A stretch of 64,000 bases of DNA from Streptomyces kaniharaensis (lineage in GTDB: Bacteria > Actinomycetota > Actinomycetes > Streptomycetales > Streptomycetaceae), in assembly GCF_009569385.1 (NCBI RefSeq), contig NZ_WBOF01000001.1, forward strand, positions 4,040,001 through 4,104,000, read 5' to 3'. The notes below the pieces were generated by a model that was given only the letters and a program-made list of their open reading frames with translations, did not search any database and had not been told where the DNA came from. How positions within the stretch are numbered: position 1 is the stretch's first letter; each line of letters begins with the position of its first letter. Made by a program: the position numbers and the translations under genes. Of the stretch, positions 51,109 through 58,858 are shown in pieces.

Positions 51109-51134
51109 TTATCCACAGGTTCGAGTTGTCCACA
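51109..51134 (+). promoter_or_regulatory. Pair of DnaA boxes upstream of yraN
   Basis: TTATCCACA (51109-51117) and TTGTCCACA (51126-51134), same orientation, start-to-start 17 bp. TTGTCCACA is the preferred DnaA box of Streptomyces and TTATCCACA the classical one. The pair lies 66 bp upstream of the yraN GTG, in a 168-bp intergenic gap. Confidence 0.65.
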
Positions 51135-51199
51135 GGAAAAGGGAATTACCTGGTCTCGTCCCACACGGCGATGCAACCTCCACGGCGGAGGTGGTCACC

Positions 51200-51670
51200 G
51201 TGCAGAACACGACCGTGCAGAAGGCCCGCGAGGACGGGCCGGTCAAGCAGAGCAAGAACAGCCTCGGCCGCTACGGGGAGCGGGTCGCCGCCCGCCGCCT
51301 CACCGAGGACGGGCTCCGCATCCTGGACCGCAACTGGCGCTGTGTCGAGGGCGAGCTGGACATCGTCGCCCTCGACGGCGACACCGTGGCGGTCTGCGAG
51401 GTGAAGACCCGCTCCGAGCGGAGCTTCCAGCAGCCCACCGAGGCCATCGACCAGGCCAAGGCCGCCCGGTTGCACCGCCTGGCCGAGCGCTGGATGGCCG
51501 AGCGCTGGCCCGGGCACTTCGCCCAGCTGGCCGGGCCCGAGTACGACCCCGGGCCGGCGGATCCGCAGTGGGCGCCCGACCCGCCCGGCGGCGTCCGGAT
51601 CGACCTGGTGGCCGTCACCAACCGGCTCCGGGGCGCGGCGCTGGTGGACCACCTGCGAGGGGTGGTCTGA
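51200..51670 (+). CDS. yraN: YraN (UPF0102) endonuclease-like protein
   Basis: A 156-residue protein of the YraN family with the PD-(D/E)xK nuclease-like fold. LGRYGERVAARRL opens the domain, and CVEGELDIVALDGDTVAVCEVKTRS carries the acidic D, E-x-K residues. The function is poorly known. GTG 51200 is chosen because GGAGGTGG ends 5 nt upstream; GTG 51191 overlaps that signal. Only one base separates its stop from yifB. Confidence 0.85.
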   Translation: MQNTTVQKAREDGPVKQSKNSLGRYGERVAARRLTEDGLRILDRNWRCVEGELDIVALDGDTVAVCEVKTRSERSFQQPTEAIDQAKAARLHRLAERWMAERWPGHFAQLAGPEYDPGPADPQWAPDPPGGVRIDLVAVTNRLRGAALVDHLRGVV

Positions 51671-51671
51671 G

Positions 51672-53432
51672 ATGGCCTTCGCCCGTACCTGTTCCGTCGC
51701 GCTGGTCGGCGTCGACGGAGTGATCGTCGAGGTCCAGGCCGATCTGGAGCCCGGGGTGGCCGCGTTCACCCTGGTCGGCCTGCCCGACAAGGCGCTGTCC
51801 GAGGCCCGCGACCGGGTGCGCGCTGCCGTCGTGAACAGCGGTGAGGCCTGGCCGCAGCGCAAGCTGACAGTCGGCCTCAGCCCCGCCTCGGTGCCCAAGA
51901 GCGGCAGCGGCTTCGACGTCGCCGTGGCCTGCGCGGTCCTGGCCGCAGCAGAACGGCTGGACCCGTCGACCATCGCCGACCTGCTGATCATCGGAGAGCT
52001 GGGATTGGACGGCCGGGTGCGGCCGGTCCGCGGGGTGCTGCCGTCGGTGCTGGCCGCTGCCGACGCCGGCTACGAGCGGGTCGTGGTCGCGGAGCAGACC
52101 GCGGCCGAGGCCTCGCTCGTCCCCGGGGTGAAGGTGATCGGTGTCCGCAGCCTGCGCCAGCTGCTCGCCGTCCTCTCCGGTGTGCCCGTGCCGGAGGAGC
52201 CGCCCGACCCGATCGGGGGCCGCCCGGATCCCCTGATTGCTGGGCTGATGCTGCCGAGCGCGGGCGTTCGGGGCCTGCCCGACGACAAGGCGGCGCGCCT
52301 CGACATGGCCGACGTGGCCGGCCAGTACGAGGCCCGGCGAGCCCTGGAGATCGCCGCCGCCGGCGGACACCACCTGTACCTGAAGGGGCCGCCAGGTGCG
52401 GGCAAGACCATGCTGGCGGAACGGCTGCCCTCGCTGCTGCCCCCACTCACGCAGAAGGAGGCGCTGGAGGTCACGGCCGTGCACTCGGTGGCGGGGCTGC
52501 TCCCGGCCGGCCGCCCGCTGATCGACCGCGCGCCCTACTGCGCACCGCACCACTCCACGACGATGCCGGCGATCGTCGGCGGCGGCAGCGGCCTGCCCCG
52601 GCCGGGCGCGGTCTCGCTGGCCCATCGGGGCGTGCTGTTCCTGGACGAGGCGCCGGAGTTCCCCGTCCGGGTACTGGACGCGCTGCGCCAGCCACTGGAG
52701 TCGGGCGAGGTGGTGATCGCGCGCTCGGCCGGATCGCTGCGGCTGCCGGCCAGGTTCCTGCTCTGCCTGGCCGCCAATCCCTGCCCCTGTGGCAGACATT
52801 CGCGGCGGGGTGAGGGGTGCGACTGCACCCCGGCGATGGTCAGCCGCTACCAGGGGCGGCTGTCCGGGCCGCTGCTCGACCGGGTCGATCTTCAGGTCCA
52901 GGTCGCTCCGGTGACACGGGTCGAGTTGATGGAGCGGGACAGCACTGCGGAGAACACTGAGACCGTCGCGGCCCGGGTGCTGGCCGCGCGAGAACGGGCG
53001 GCGGCCCGACTGGCCAATACCCCGTGGCGGACCAACGCGGAGGTGCCGGGCCACGAACTGCGGACGCGCTGGCAGCTCGCACCCGGCGCACTGACCGACG
53101 CCGCGCGCCAGTTGGAACGGGGTCTGCTGACCGCCCGTGGCCTGGACCGGGTGCTCCGGGTCGCCTGGACGGTCGCCGACCTCGCGGGCCGGGACCGCCC
53201 GGACCAACGGGACCTGCGCACCGCACTCGTCCTGCGCACCGGCGTCGAGCACGGACTCCCGCTGACCGGACGCGCCTTCAGCCGGCTCGGGGACATTCCT
53301 GCCCAGCGAAGCGGACAGGGCGAGGATACGCCTGACCGGATCGACGGGCCTGGCGGCCGCCCCCGCTCTGGCGGCGCCCAGCGGGCCGGAACTCCCGACC
53401 ACGACCTCGCGAACGAGGACGGTGACACGTGA
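51672..53432 (+). CDS. yifB: YifB/ComM family Mg-chelatase-like AAA+ ATPase
   Basis: A 586-residue AAA+ protein. The N-terminal domain (MAFARTCSVALVGVDGVIVEVQADLEPGV) is the ComM/LonC-like domain. Walker A is LKGPPGAGKTMLAERLPSLLP, Walker B GVLFLDEAPEF, and CPCGRH to CDCTPAMVSRYQGRLSGPLLDRVDL is the Mg-chelatase-like zinc region. ComM is a branch-migration helicase in transformation of Gram-negatives; here it travels with dprA. The stop overlaps the dprA GTG by 4 nt. Confidence 0.92.
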   Translation: MAFARTCSVALVGVDGVIVEVQADLEPGVAAFTLVGLPDKALSEARDRVRAAVVNSGEAWPQRKLTVGLSPASVPKSGSGFDVAVACAVLAAAERLDPSTIADLLIIGELGLDGRVRPVRGVLPSVLAAADAGYERVVVAEQTAAEASLVPGVKVIGVRSLRQLLAVLSGVPVPEEPPDPIGGRPDPLIAGLMLPSAGVRGLPDDKAARLDMADVAGQYEARRALEIAAAGGHHLYLKGPPGAGKTMLAERLPSLLPPLTQKEALEVTAVHSVAGLLPAGRPLIDRAPYCAPHHSTTMPAIVGGGSGLPRPGAVSLAHRGVLFLDEAPEFPVRVLDALRQPLESGEVVIARSAGSLRLPARFLLCLAANPCPCGRHSRRGEGCDCTPAMVSRYQGRLSGPLLDRVDLQVQVAPVTRVELMERDSTAENTETVAARVLAARERAAARLANTPWRTNAEVPGHELRTRWQLAPGALTDAARQLERGLLTARGLDRVLRVAWTVADLAGRDRPDQRDLRTALVLRTGVEHGLPLTGRAFSRLGDIPAQRSGQGEDTPDRIDGPGGRPRSGGAQRAGTPDHDLANEDGDT

Positions 53433-54598
53433 ACCGGATTATGGCGGACCTTCAGCAGCCGCTTGTAGTGCCCAGCGAGCCCGAACCGGAGCGCCTCGCC
53501 CGGGCGCTGCTCAGCCGGCTGAGCGAACCGGGGGACGCGGTGATCGGCCGCTGGCTACGCCAACTCACCGCCGCCGACGTGGTCCAGGCGATCCGGGACG
53601 GCGCAGTGCCCGACCACCCCGGGCTCGACACGCCCCGGCTCGCCGGCTACCAGGCCAGACTCCCCGGCCTGGACCCTGCAGAAGACCTGGAACGGGTACG
53701 TCTGGTCGGTGGACGCTTCATCATTCCGGGGGACACGGAATGGCCCAGCCAGCTGGACGATCTGGGCGACGGACGGCCGATCGGGCTCTGGACCACCGGC
53801 ACGGGCTCGCTGCGCCTGCTCGCCCTCCGCTCAGTGGCCGTGGTGGGTTCCCGTGCCTGCACGGCGTACGGCGCGCACGTCGCGGGGGAGTTGTCGGCCC
53901 AACTCGCCGAGCGCGGTTGGGTGGTGGTCTCGGGGGCGGCGTACGGAATCGACGCAGCCGCCCATCGTGGGGCGCTGGCCGTGGGCGGGATGACCATCGG
54001 GGTGCTCGCCTGCGGGGTCGACGTGGCCTACCCGAAGGGCAACGTCGAACTGATCCGGCGGATCGGTGTCCAAGGGCTGCTGCTCAGTGAACTCCCGCCG
54101 GGCGAGCACCCGAACCGCTTTCGTTTCGTGCTGCGCAACCGAGTCATCGCGGCGCTCACCCGGGGCACCGTGGTGGTCGAGGCGGCCGTGCGCAGCGGCG
54201 CACTCAGCACAGCCAGACGGGCGCGCGACCTCAATCGGCACACCATGGGCGTGGCCGGCCCGGTCACTTCGGAGCTCTCGGCCGGGGTGCACGCCCTGAT
54301 CCGCAGCGGCGCCACGCTGGTCACCGAAGCGGCCGAGATCACCGAGCTGATCGGGTCGATCGGGGACGACCTGGCGCCGGAACGGGCCGGACCGGTGTTG
54401 CCGCGGGATCTGCTGGAGCCGGCCGTGGCCCGGGTGCTGGAGGCCGTACCGGCTGCGCCCGAAGGCGCGCCGGTCGAGCGGCTGGCCCGGAAGTCCGGCC
54501 TCCCGCCGGACGAAGTGCTCCAGCGGCTCTACGAGTTGGTCTCGCTCGGCTATGTGGAGCGGCACGGTGCGCACTGGCGAATCGTGCGGAGGAGGTGA
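53429..54598 (+). CDS. dprA: DNA-processing protein DprA (Smf)
   Basis: A 389-residue DprA that loads RecA on single-stranded DNA. SVAVVGSRACTAYGAHVAGEL (GSR motif), VVVSGAAYGIDAAAHRGAL, VAYPKGN and PPGEHPNRFRFVLRNRVIAALTRGTVVVEAAVRSGAL define the Rossmann domain, and the last 60 residues are a winged helix. The start GTG 53429 overlaps yifB; ATG 53441 is an alternative. No other competence genes are in the window. Confidence 0.93.
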   Translation: MNRIMADLQQPLVVPSEPEPERLARALLSRLSEPGDAVIGRWLRQLTAADVVQAIRDGAVPDHPGLDTPRLAGYQARLPGLDPAEDLERVRLVGGRFIIPGDTEWPSQLDDLGDGRPIGLWTTGTGSLRLLALRSVAVVGSRACTAYGAHVAGELSAQLAERGWVVVSGAAYGIDAAAHRGALAVGGMTIGVLACGVDVAYPKGNVELIRRIGVQGLLLSELPPGEHPNRFRFVLRNRVIAALTRGTVVVEAAVRSGALSTARRARDLNRHTMGVAGPVTSELSAGVHALIRSGATLVTEAAEITELIGSIGDDLAPERAGPVLPRDLLEPAVARVLEAVPAAPEGAPVERLARKSGLPPDEVLQRLYELVSLGYVERHGAHWRIVRRR

Positions 54599-54644
54599 CG
54601 GCGTGAACGGGTGAACACATGCGCTGACGGAAGCGAAGACGGGT

Positions 54645-54677
54645 GACGGACCGGCTGACCTGCTGGTCCGGTCCGTC
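54645..54677 (+). terminator. Hairpin terminator after dprA
   Basis: Perfect 10-bp arms (54645-54654, 54668-54677) with a 13-nt loop, 47 nt after the dprA stop. Confidence 0.7.
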
Positions 54678-54826
54678 CGCCACGGCCGTCCGAATCCGCC
54701 GGCGCGGTCGCCACCGGATCGAGGGACGACTGAGTGGCGGTAGCGCATTGCAGCGAGTCGGTCACGCTACGCTCCACATGCCTTCCCTATCAGCACACGA
54801 CTCGGCAGAACGGCGCAGAGCAACGC

Positions 54827-56050
54827 ATGCCCACACACATTCCCGGACACAGAGTGACCGGTGGCGCCCGGTCCTCGGGGGGACCGCGCACCGAGCGGCG
54901 CCCCGTGCCCGAGTTCCCGCCCAAGGCGACGGGGGCGATGGGTGGCCTGTCGCGGCAGGGCGGTCGGTCGACGTCAGTACCTGGCCAGCCGGCCGACGCG
55001 GCTGGCGGCGTCGACGACGCCGTCCGCGGAGCCGTCGGCGCCGGGGCCGATGCCGGTGTCGGGAGCGACGACGTCAGGGTCCAGCCGGGAGCGGGGGCCG
55101 GGGCACCCGCCGGCGAGTCGCCCGGCGGGACCGGCGTACGCGTAGCCGTGGAGGCGCCCGACGCGGTGCCCCCGCCCGTCTCGCCGCCCGAGGCGGCGTC
55201 CGCACCAGCACCAGCACCAGCGTCCGCGTCCGCGTCCGGGACAACCTCCACACCCGCGCCCCGGCGCCGGGCCGAGCCAGGCGGCCACGCGCGCAGCGCG
55301 CTCGAAGAACTCTGGCGCTGCTACAAGGAGACCGGCGACCAGCGGCTGCGGGAGCAGCTGATCCTGCACTACTCGCCGCTCGTCAAGTACGTGGCGGGAC
55401 GCGTCGGAGTCGGTCTGCCGTCCAACGTCGAGCAGGCCGACTTCGTCTCCTCCGGTGTCTTCGGGTTGATCGACGCGATCGAGAAGTTCGACATCGACCG
55501 CGCCATCAAGTTCGAGACCTACGCGATCAGCCGCATCCGCGGCGCGATCATTGACGAACTGCGCGCACTGGACTGGATCCCGCGCTCGGTGCGGCAGAAG
55601 GCCAAGGCGGTCGAGCGGACGTACGCGGCGCTGGAGGCCCGGCTGCGCCGGACCCCGCACGAGCCGGAGGTCGCGGCGGAGATGGGCATCGCGATCGAGG
55701 ATCTGCACGCCATCTTCAGCCAGCTGTCCCTCGCGAACGTGGTGGCGCTCGACGAACTGCTGCACCCGGTGGGGGAGGGCGGCGACCGGCTGAGCCTGAT
55801 GGACACGCTGGAGGACCACGGCGCCGACAATCCGGTCGAGGTGGCCGAGGACCGCGAGTTGCGCAGGCTGCTGGCGCAGGCGGTCAACACCCTCCCGGAG
55901 CGCGAGAAGACCGTGGTGACGCTCTACTACTACGAGGGCCTGACCCTCGCCGAGATCGGGCAGGTCCTGGGGGTGACGGAGAGTCGGGTGAGCCAGATCC
56001 ACACCAAGTCCGTCCTACAGCTGCGGGCCAAGCTGTCGGACATCCGATAG
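54827..56050 (+). CDS. whiG: Sporulation RNA polymerase sigma factor WhiG with an extended N-terminus
   Basis: The FliA-family sigma factor that starts aerial-hypha sporulation. The conserved core (from about residue 158: LEELWRCYKETGDQRLREQLILHYSPLVKYVAGRV, DFVSSGVFGLIDAIEKFDIDRAIKFETYAISRIRGAIIDELR, and the region-4 LTLAEIGQVLGVTESRVSQIHTKSV) is very close to S. coelicolor WhiG. The start MPTHIPGH also resembles S. coelicolor MPQHTSGS, so ATG 54827 is likely. The protein is 407 residues rather than about 280: a stretch of roughly 125 A/G/P/S/V-rich residues separates the start from the core. Anti-sigma RsiG and c-di-GMP control WhiG in Streptomyces. Confidence 0.93.
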   Translation: MPTHIPGHRVTGGARSSGGPRTERRPVPEFPPKATGAMGGLSRQGGRSTSVPGQPADAAGGVDDAVRGAVGAGADAGVGSDDVRVQPGAGAGAPAGESPGGTGVRVAVEAPDAVPPPVSPPEAASAPAPAPASASASGTTSTPAPRRRAEPGGHARSALEELWRCYKETGDQRLREQLILHYSPLVKYVAGRVGVGLPSNVEQADFVSSGVFGLIDAIEKFDIDRAIKFETYAISRIRGAIIDELRALDWIPRSVRQKAKAVERTYAALEARLRRTPHEPEVAAEMGIAIEDLHAIFSQLSLANVVALDELLHPVGEGGDRLSLMDTLEDHGADNPVEVAEDRELRRLLAQAVNTLPEREKTVVTLYYYEGLTLAEIGQVLGVTESRVSQIHTKSVLQLRAKLSDIR

Positions 56051-56102
56051 AGCGATGCGCGGCGCCGTATCGGCCGCGTGTAGGGCTCCGTACAGTGGGA
56101 CC

Positions 56103-56714
56103 GTGCCGAAGATCCGAGCGGCCACGGTGGCCGAGCATCGCCAGCTGCAGCGGGCAGCCCTACTCGACGCTGCCCGCACCCTGCTCACCGACGGGGGCAT
56201 GGAGGCGCTGACCTTCCCCGCCCTCGCGGCGCGCACCGGGCTGGCGCGCTCGTCGGTCTACGAGTACTTCCGCTCCCGGGCCGCGGTGGTCGAGGCGCTC
56301 TGCGAGGTGGACCTCCCGCTCTGGGCGGCCGAGATCGAGGCCGGAATGGAGAGTTGCGACACGGCGGCCGGCCGGATCGAGGCGTATGTCCGGGGCCAGC
56401 TGGTGCTCGCCGCGGATCCGCGCCACCGGGCGGTCGTGGCGATCTCGGCGCTGGAGCTCGACGAGGCCGCGCGCGAGCGGATCCGGGCGGCGCACGGGAC
56501 GCTGGTCGGCCTGGTGGTCCAGGCACTGGAGGACCTGGGCCACATCCAGCCGCGGCTCACGGCGGCCCTGTTGCAGGGGATCGTGGAGGCGGCCGTCCGC
56601 CACGGCGAGCAGTTGGCTGCCGGCGGAACCACACACGGAGTCGCGGCCGACAGTCCCGAACTGATCGCCGACGCCGCTGTTGCCATGGCCCTGCACGGTC
56701 TCAGCCGCACCTGA
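56103..56714 (+). CDS. TetR-family transcriptional regulator
   Basis: A 203-residue regulator. The N-terminal domain (LLDAARTLLTDGGMEALTFPALAARTGLARSSVYEYFRSRAAVVEALCE) is a textbook TetR helix-turn-helix. The C-terminal ligand domain begins DLPLWAAEIEAGMES; no ligand can be named. GTG 56103 is used because the domain follows. It lies 52 bp downstream of whiG, transcribed in the same direction. The reverse-strand M23 frame runs through most of it. Confidence 0.9.
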   Translation: MPKIRAATVAEHRQLQRAALLDAARTLLTDGGMEALTFPALAARTGLARSSVYEYFRSRAAVVEALCEVDLPLWAAEIEAGMESCDTAAGRIEAYVRGQLVLAADPRHRAVVAISALELDEAARERIRAAHGTLVGLVVQALEDLGHIQPRLTAALLQGIVEAAVRHGEQLAAGGTTHGVAADSPELIADAAVAMALHGLSRT

Positions 56715-57332
56715 CCCACTGGACCCGCCGGGCCGCCCGGCCCTGCCCAGCGGCAGCAGCCGCGCTGTGCCCGCACCGAACAGGGCGAGCGGGTCGAGGT
56801 ACCGGTCGCCGCGCAGGAGCCCCCAGTGCAGGCAGTCCTGCCCGGCACAGTGCCGCCCGTCCGGGGCAAGCCGCCCGATCATCTGCCCGGCGACAACCGT
56901 GCTGCCCACAGGCGCGCTGCCGATGACCGGCAGGTACGTGGTCCGCAGCGGAGGCGTCCCCGAGCCAGGGTGCGTGACGGTGACGACCGGACGCCCCGCC
57001 ACCAGGCCGGCGAACGCGACCACCCCCGGGCTTGCCGCCCGCACCTCCACCCCGATGGCGGCGGCCAGGTCGACTCCCCGGTGCCCGGCGGCCCACGGTT
57101 TCGGCGGCGCCTCGAACCGCCCGAGCACTCCGCCGGGCCCGCCCACCGGCCACGCCCGTCCGCCGCCGGTTCCGGAACTGCCAACTGTGCCGGGACCGTC
57201 ACCAGCACCGGAGAGCGCATCAGCGGACGCGCCCCAGGCGCCAGAGGCGCCCGCGAGGGCGAGCACCGCCAGCAGCACCACGGCGAGCACCACCACGGCG
57301 AACATCCCCCGAGCCCCGGCGCGAGCAGTCAT
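56160..57332 (-). CDS. M23-like peptidase (LytM domain) whose reading frame runs antisense through tetR
   Basis: A 390-residue frame. An N-terminal signal anchor (GMFAVVVLAVVLLAVLALAGASGAW) is followed by a LytM domain: PWAAGHRGVDLAAAIGVEV, GVVAFAGLVAGRPVVTVTHPGSG, LRTTYLPV and CLHWGLLRGDRYLDPL. The zinc pair H-x3-D is present, but the first residue of the second H-x-H reads C (CLH), so activity is uncertain. The domain ends near LLPL (about 56750). The frame then has no stop until 56160 and lies opposite tetR for 555 bp; a TGA in another frame sits at 56701-56703. The true C-terminus may be shorter or frameshifted. Confidence 0.6.
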   Translation of the reverse strand: MTARAGARGMFAVVVLAVVLLAVLALAGASGAWGASADALSGAGDGPGTVGSSGTGGGRAWPVGGPGGVLGRFEAPPKPWAAGHRGVDLAAAIGVEVRAASPGVVAFAGLVAGRPVVTVTHPGSGTPPLRTTYLPVIGSAPVGSTVVAGQMIGRLAPDGRHCAGQDCLHWGLLRGDRYLDPLALFGAGTARLLPLGRAGRPGGSSGSGAAETVQGHGNSGVGDQFGTVGRDSVCGSAGSQLLAVADGRLHDPLQQGRREPRLDVAQVLQCLDHQADQRPVRRPDPLARGLVELQRRDRHDRPVARIRGEHQLAPDIRLDPAGRRVATLHSGLDLGRPEREVHLAERLDHRGPGAEVLVDRRARQPGARREGGEGQRLHAPVGEQGAGSVE

Positions 57333-57886
57333 GCGCCCGAGACTCCCGGCCGCGATACGCGCGCACCACCCCCATCGGGATTCCTGTGGACAAACCGCCC
57401 CTGTGGACAAGCGCCATCCCTCATACGGGTGTACGAGCGTCGCGATCCGTGTGCAAGAAGCCGCGGCCCGGTCCGCCAGTACGCACACGGGCCCTTCCAC
57501 CCCCTCCCGCCCCCTCGGGCCAAGGCCCTCCACCCGCCTCCGCCAGCTGTGGAGTCGCCCCCCGCTCGGCGCTTCCCGTACACTTCACACGCGACCCGGT
57601 CTCGCCGGGTCGACTTCGCACGCCCCGCCACCGGTGGACGGATGCGGCTCTGCCGCCGCCCCCGCCAGGTGCGAGTGCCGCTCGGTCCGCCGAGCCCGCC
57701 CCGGTCCGGGACCGAGCGGGTGGAAGCGGCTCGGCACGTTCGGGGCGTCAGGCGTGGCTGTCACCTGGCCGCCACGGACAAACCGAGCCTGACCCGGCCG
57801 AACACAGTCGCCGAACGGGGAGCGCCACCGCGCGAACCGACGTCGGCTGCGCGGCAGCCGGGCCGTAACACCTGAGGAGCACGGCT
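57333..57886. other. Divergent region between the M23-like gene and rpsB, with a DnaA-box pair
   Basis: 554 bp without a supportable gene. It contains the second DnaA-box pair, the rpsB promoter (not fixed) and a leader with an 8-bp hairpin (57592-57599 and 57605-57612). The proline/arginine-rich open frames across it look like high-GC shadows. Confidence 0.6.
57385..57410 (-). promoter_or_regulatory. Pair of DnaA boxes between the M23-like gene and rpsB
   Basis: TGTGGACAA at 57385-57393 and at 57402-57410 are two perfect Streptomyces DnaA boxes (TTGTCCACA on the reverse strand), start-to-start 17 bp, just upstream of the M23-like start codon on its strand. Confidence 0.7.
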
Positions 57887-58729
57887 ATGGCCGTCGTCAC
57901 GATGCGGGAGCTGCTGGAGAGCGGCGTCCACTTCGGTCACCAGACCCGCCGCTGGAACCCGAAGATGAAGCGCTTCATCATCACCGAGCGCAACGGCATC
58001 TACATCATCGACCTCCTGCAGTCGCTGAACTACATCGACCGCGCCTTCGAGTTCATCAAGGAGACCGTTGCCCACGGCGGCAGCGTCCTCTTCGTCGGCA
58101 CGAAGAAGCAGGCCCAGGAGGCCATCGCCGAGCAGGCCACCCGCGTGGGCATGCCCTACGTGAACCAGCGCTGGCTCGGCGGCATGCTGACCAACTTCTC
58201 GACCGTCTACAAGCGCCTGCAGCGCCTGAAGGAGCTCGGCGAGCTGGACTTCTCGGACGTGGCCGGCTCCGGCCTCACCAAGAAGGAGCTCCTGGTCCTC
58301 CAGCGCGAGCACGACAAGCTGGAGAAGACCCTCGGCGGTATCCGCGACATGCAGCGCGTTCCCAGCGCCGTGTGGATCGTGGACACCAAGAAGGAGCACA
58401 TCGCGGTCGGCGAGGCCCGGAAGCTCAACATCCCGGTCGTCGCCATCCTCGACACCAACTGTGACCCTGACGAGGTCGACTACAAGATCCCGGGCAACGA
58501 CGACGCGATCCGCTCCGTCACCCTGCTGACCCGTGTGATCGCCGACGCCGTGGCCGAGGGCCTGAAGGCCCGCGCCGGTGTCGCCAAGGGCGACGCCAAG
58601 GCCGAGCCGGGCGCCGACCAGCCGCTGGCCGACTGGGAGAAGGACATCCTCGAGGGCGAGAAGAAGGCCGAGGAGGCCCCCGCCGCCGCCGAGGCTCCGG
58701 CCACCGAGGCCCCGGCCGAGCAGGCCTGA
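57887..58729 (+). CDS. rpsB: 30S ribosomal protein S2
   Basis: A 280-residue S2. [45 protein letters not shown] is the classic start, [12 protein letters not shown] and the C-terminal [22 protein letters not shown]-type segment (here [10 protein letters not shown]) complete the core. An acidic/alanine-rich tail of about 40 residues is typical of Streptomyces. It opens the rpsB-tsf pair; its start follows GAGGAGCACGGCT. Confidence 0.97.
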   Translation: [280 protein letters not shown]

Positions 58730-58741
58730 CGTACCAAGGGT

Positions 58742-58780
58742 GAGGGGCGCCCGCCGGTACGACACCGGTAGGTGCCCCTC
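58742..58780 (+). terminator. Hairpin between rpsB and tsf (attenuator-like)
   Basis: 10-bp outer arms (58742-58751, 58771-58780, one mismatch) with an inner GCCGGT/ACCGGT stem lie 13 nt after the rpsB stop and 79 nt before tsf. It probably reduces transcription into tsf. Confidence 0.6.
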
Positions 58781-58858
58781 TCTCCCGTGCCGGGACCGAA
58801 CCATCGGTCCCGGCGCAACTCCACGCAGACACGCGAGACGCGAGAAGAGATTCACACC

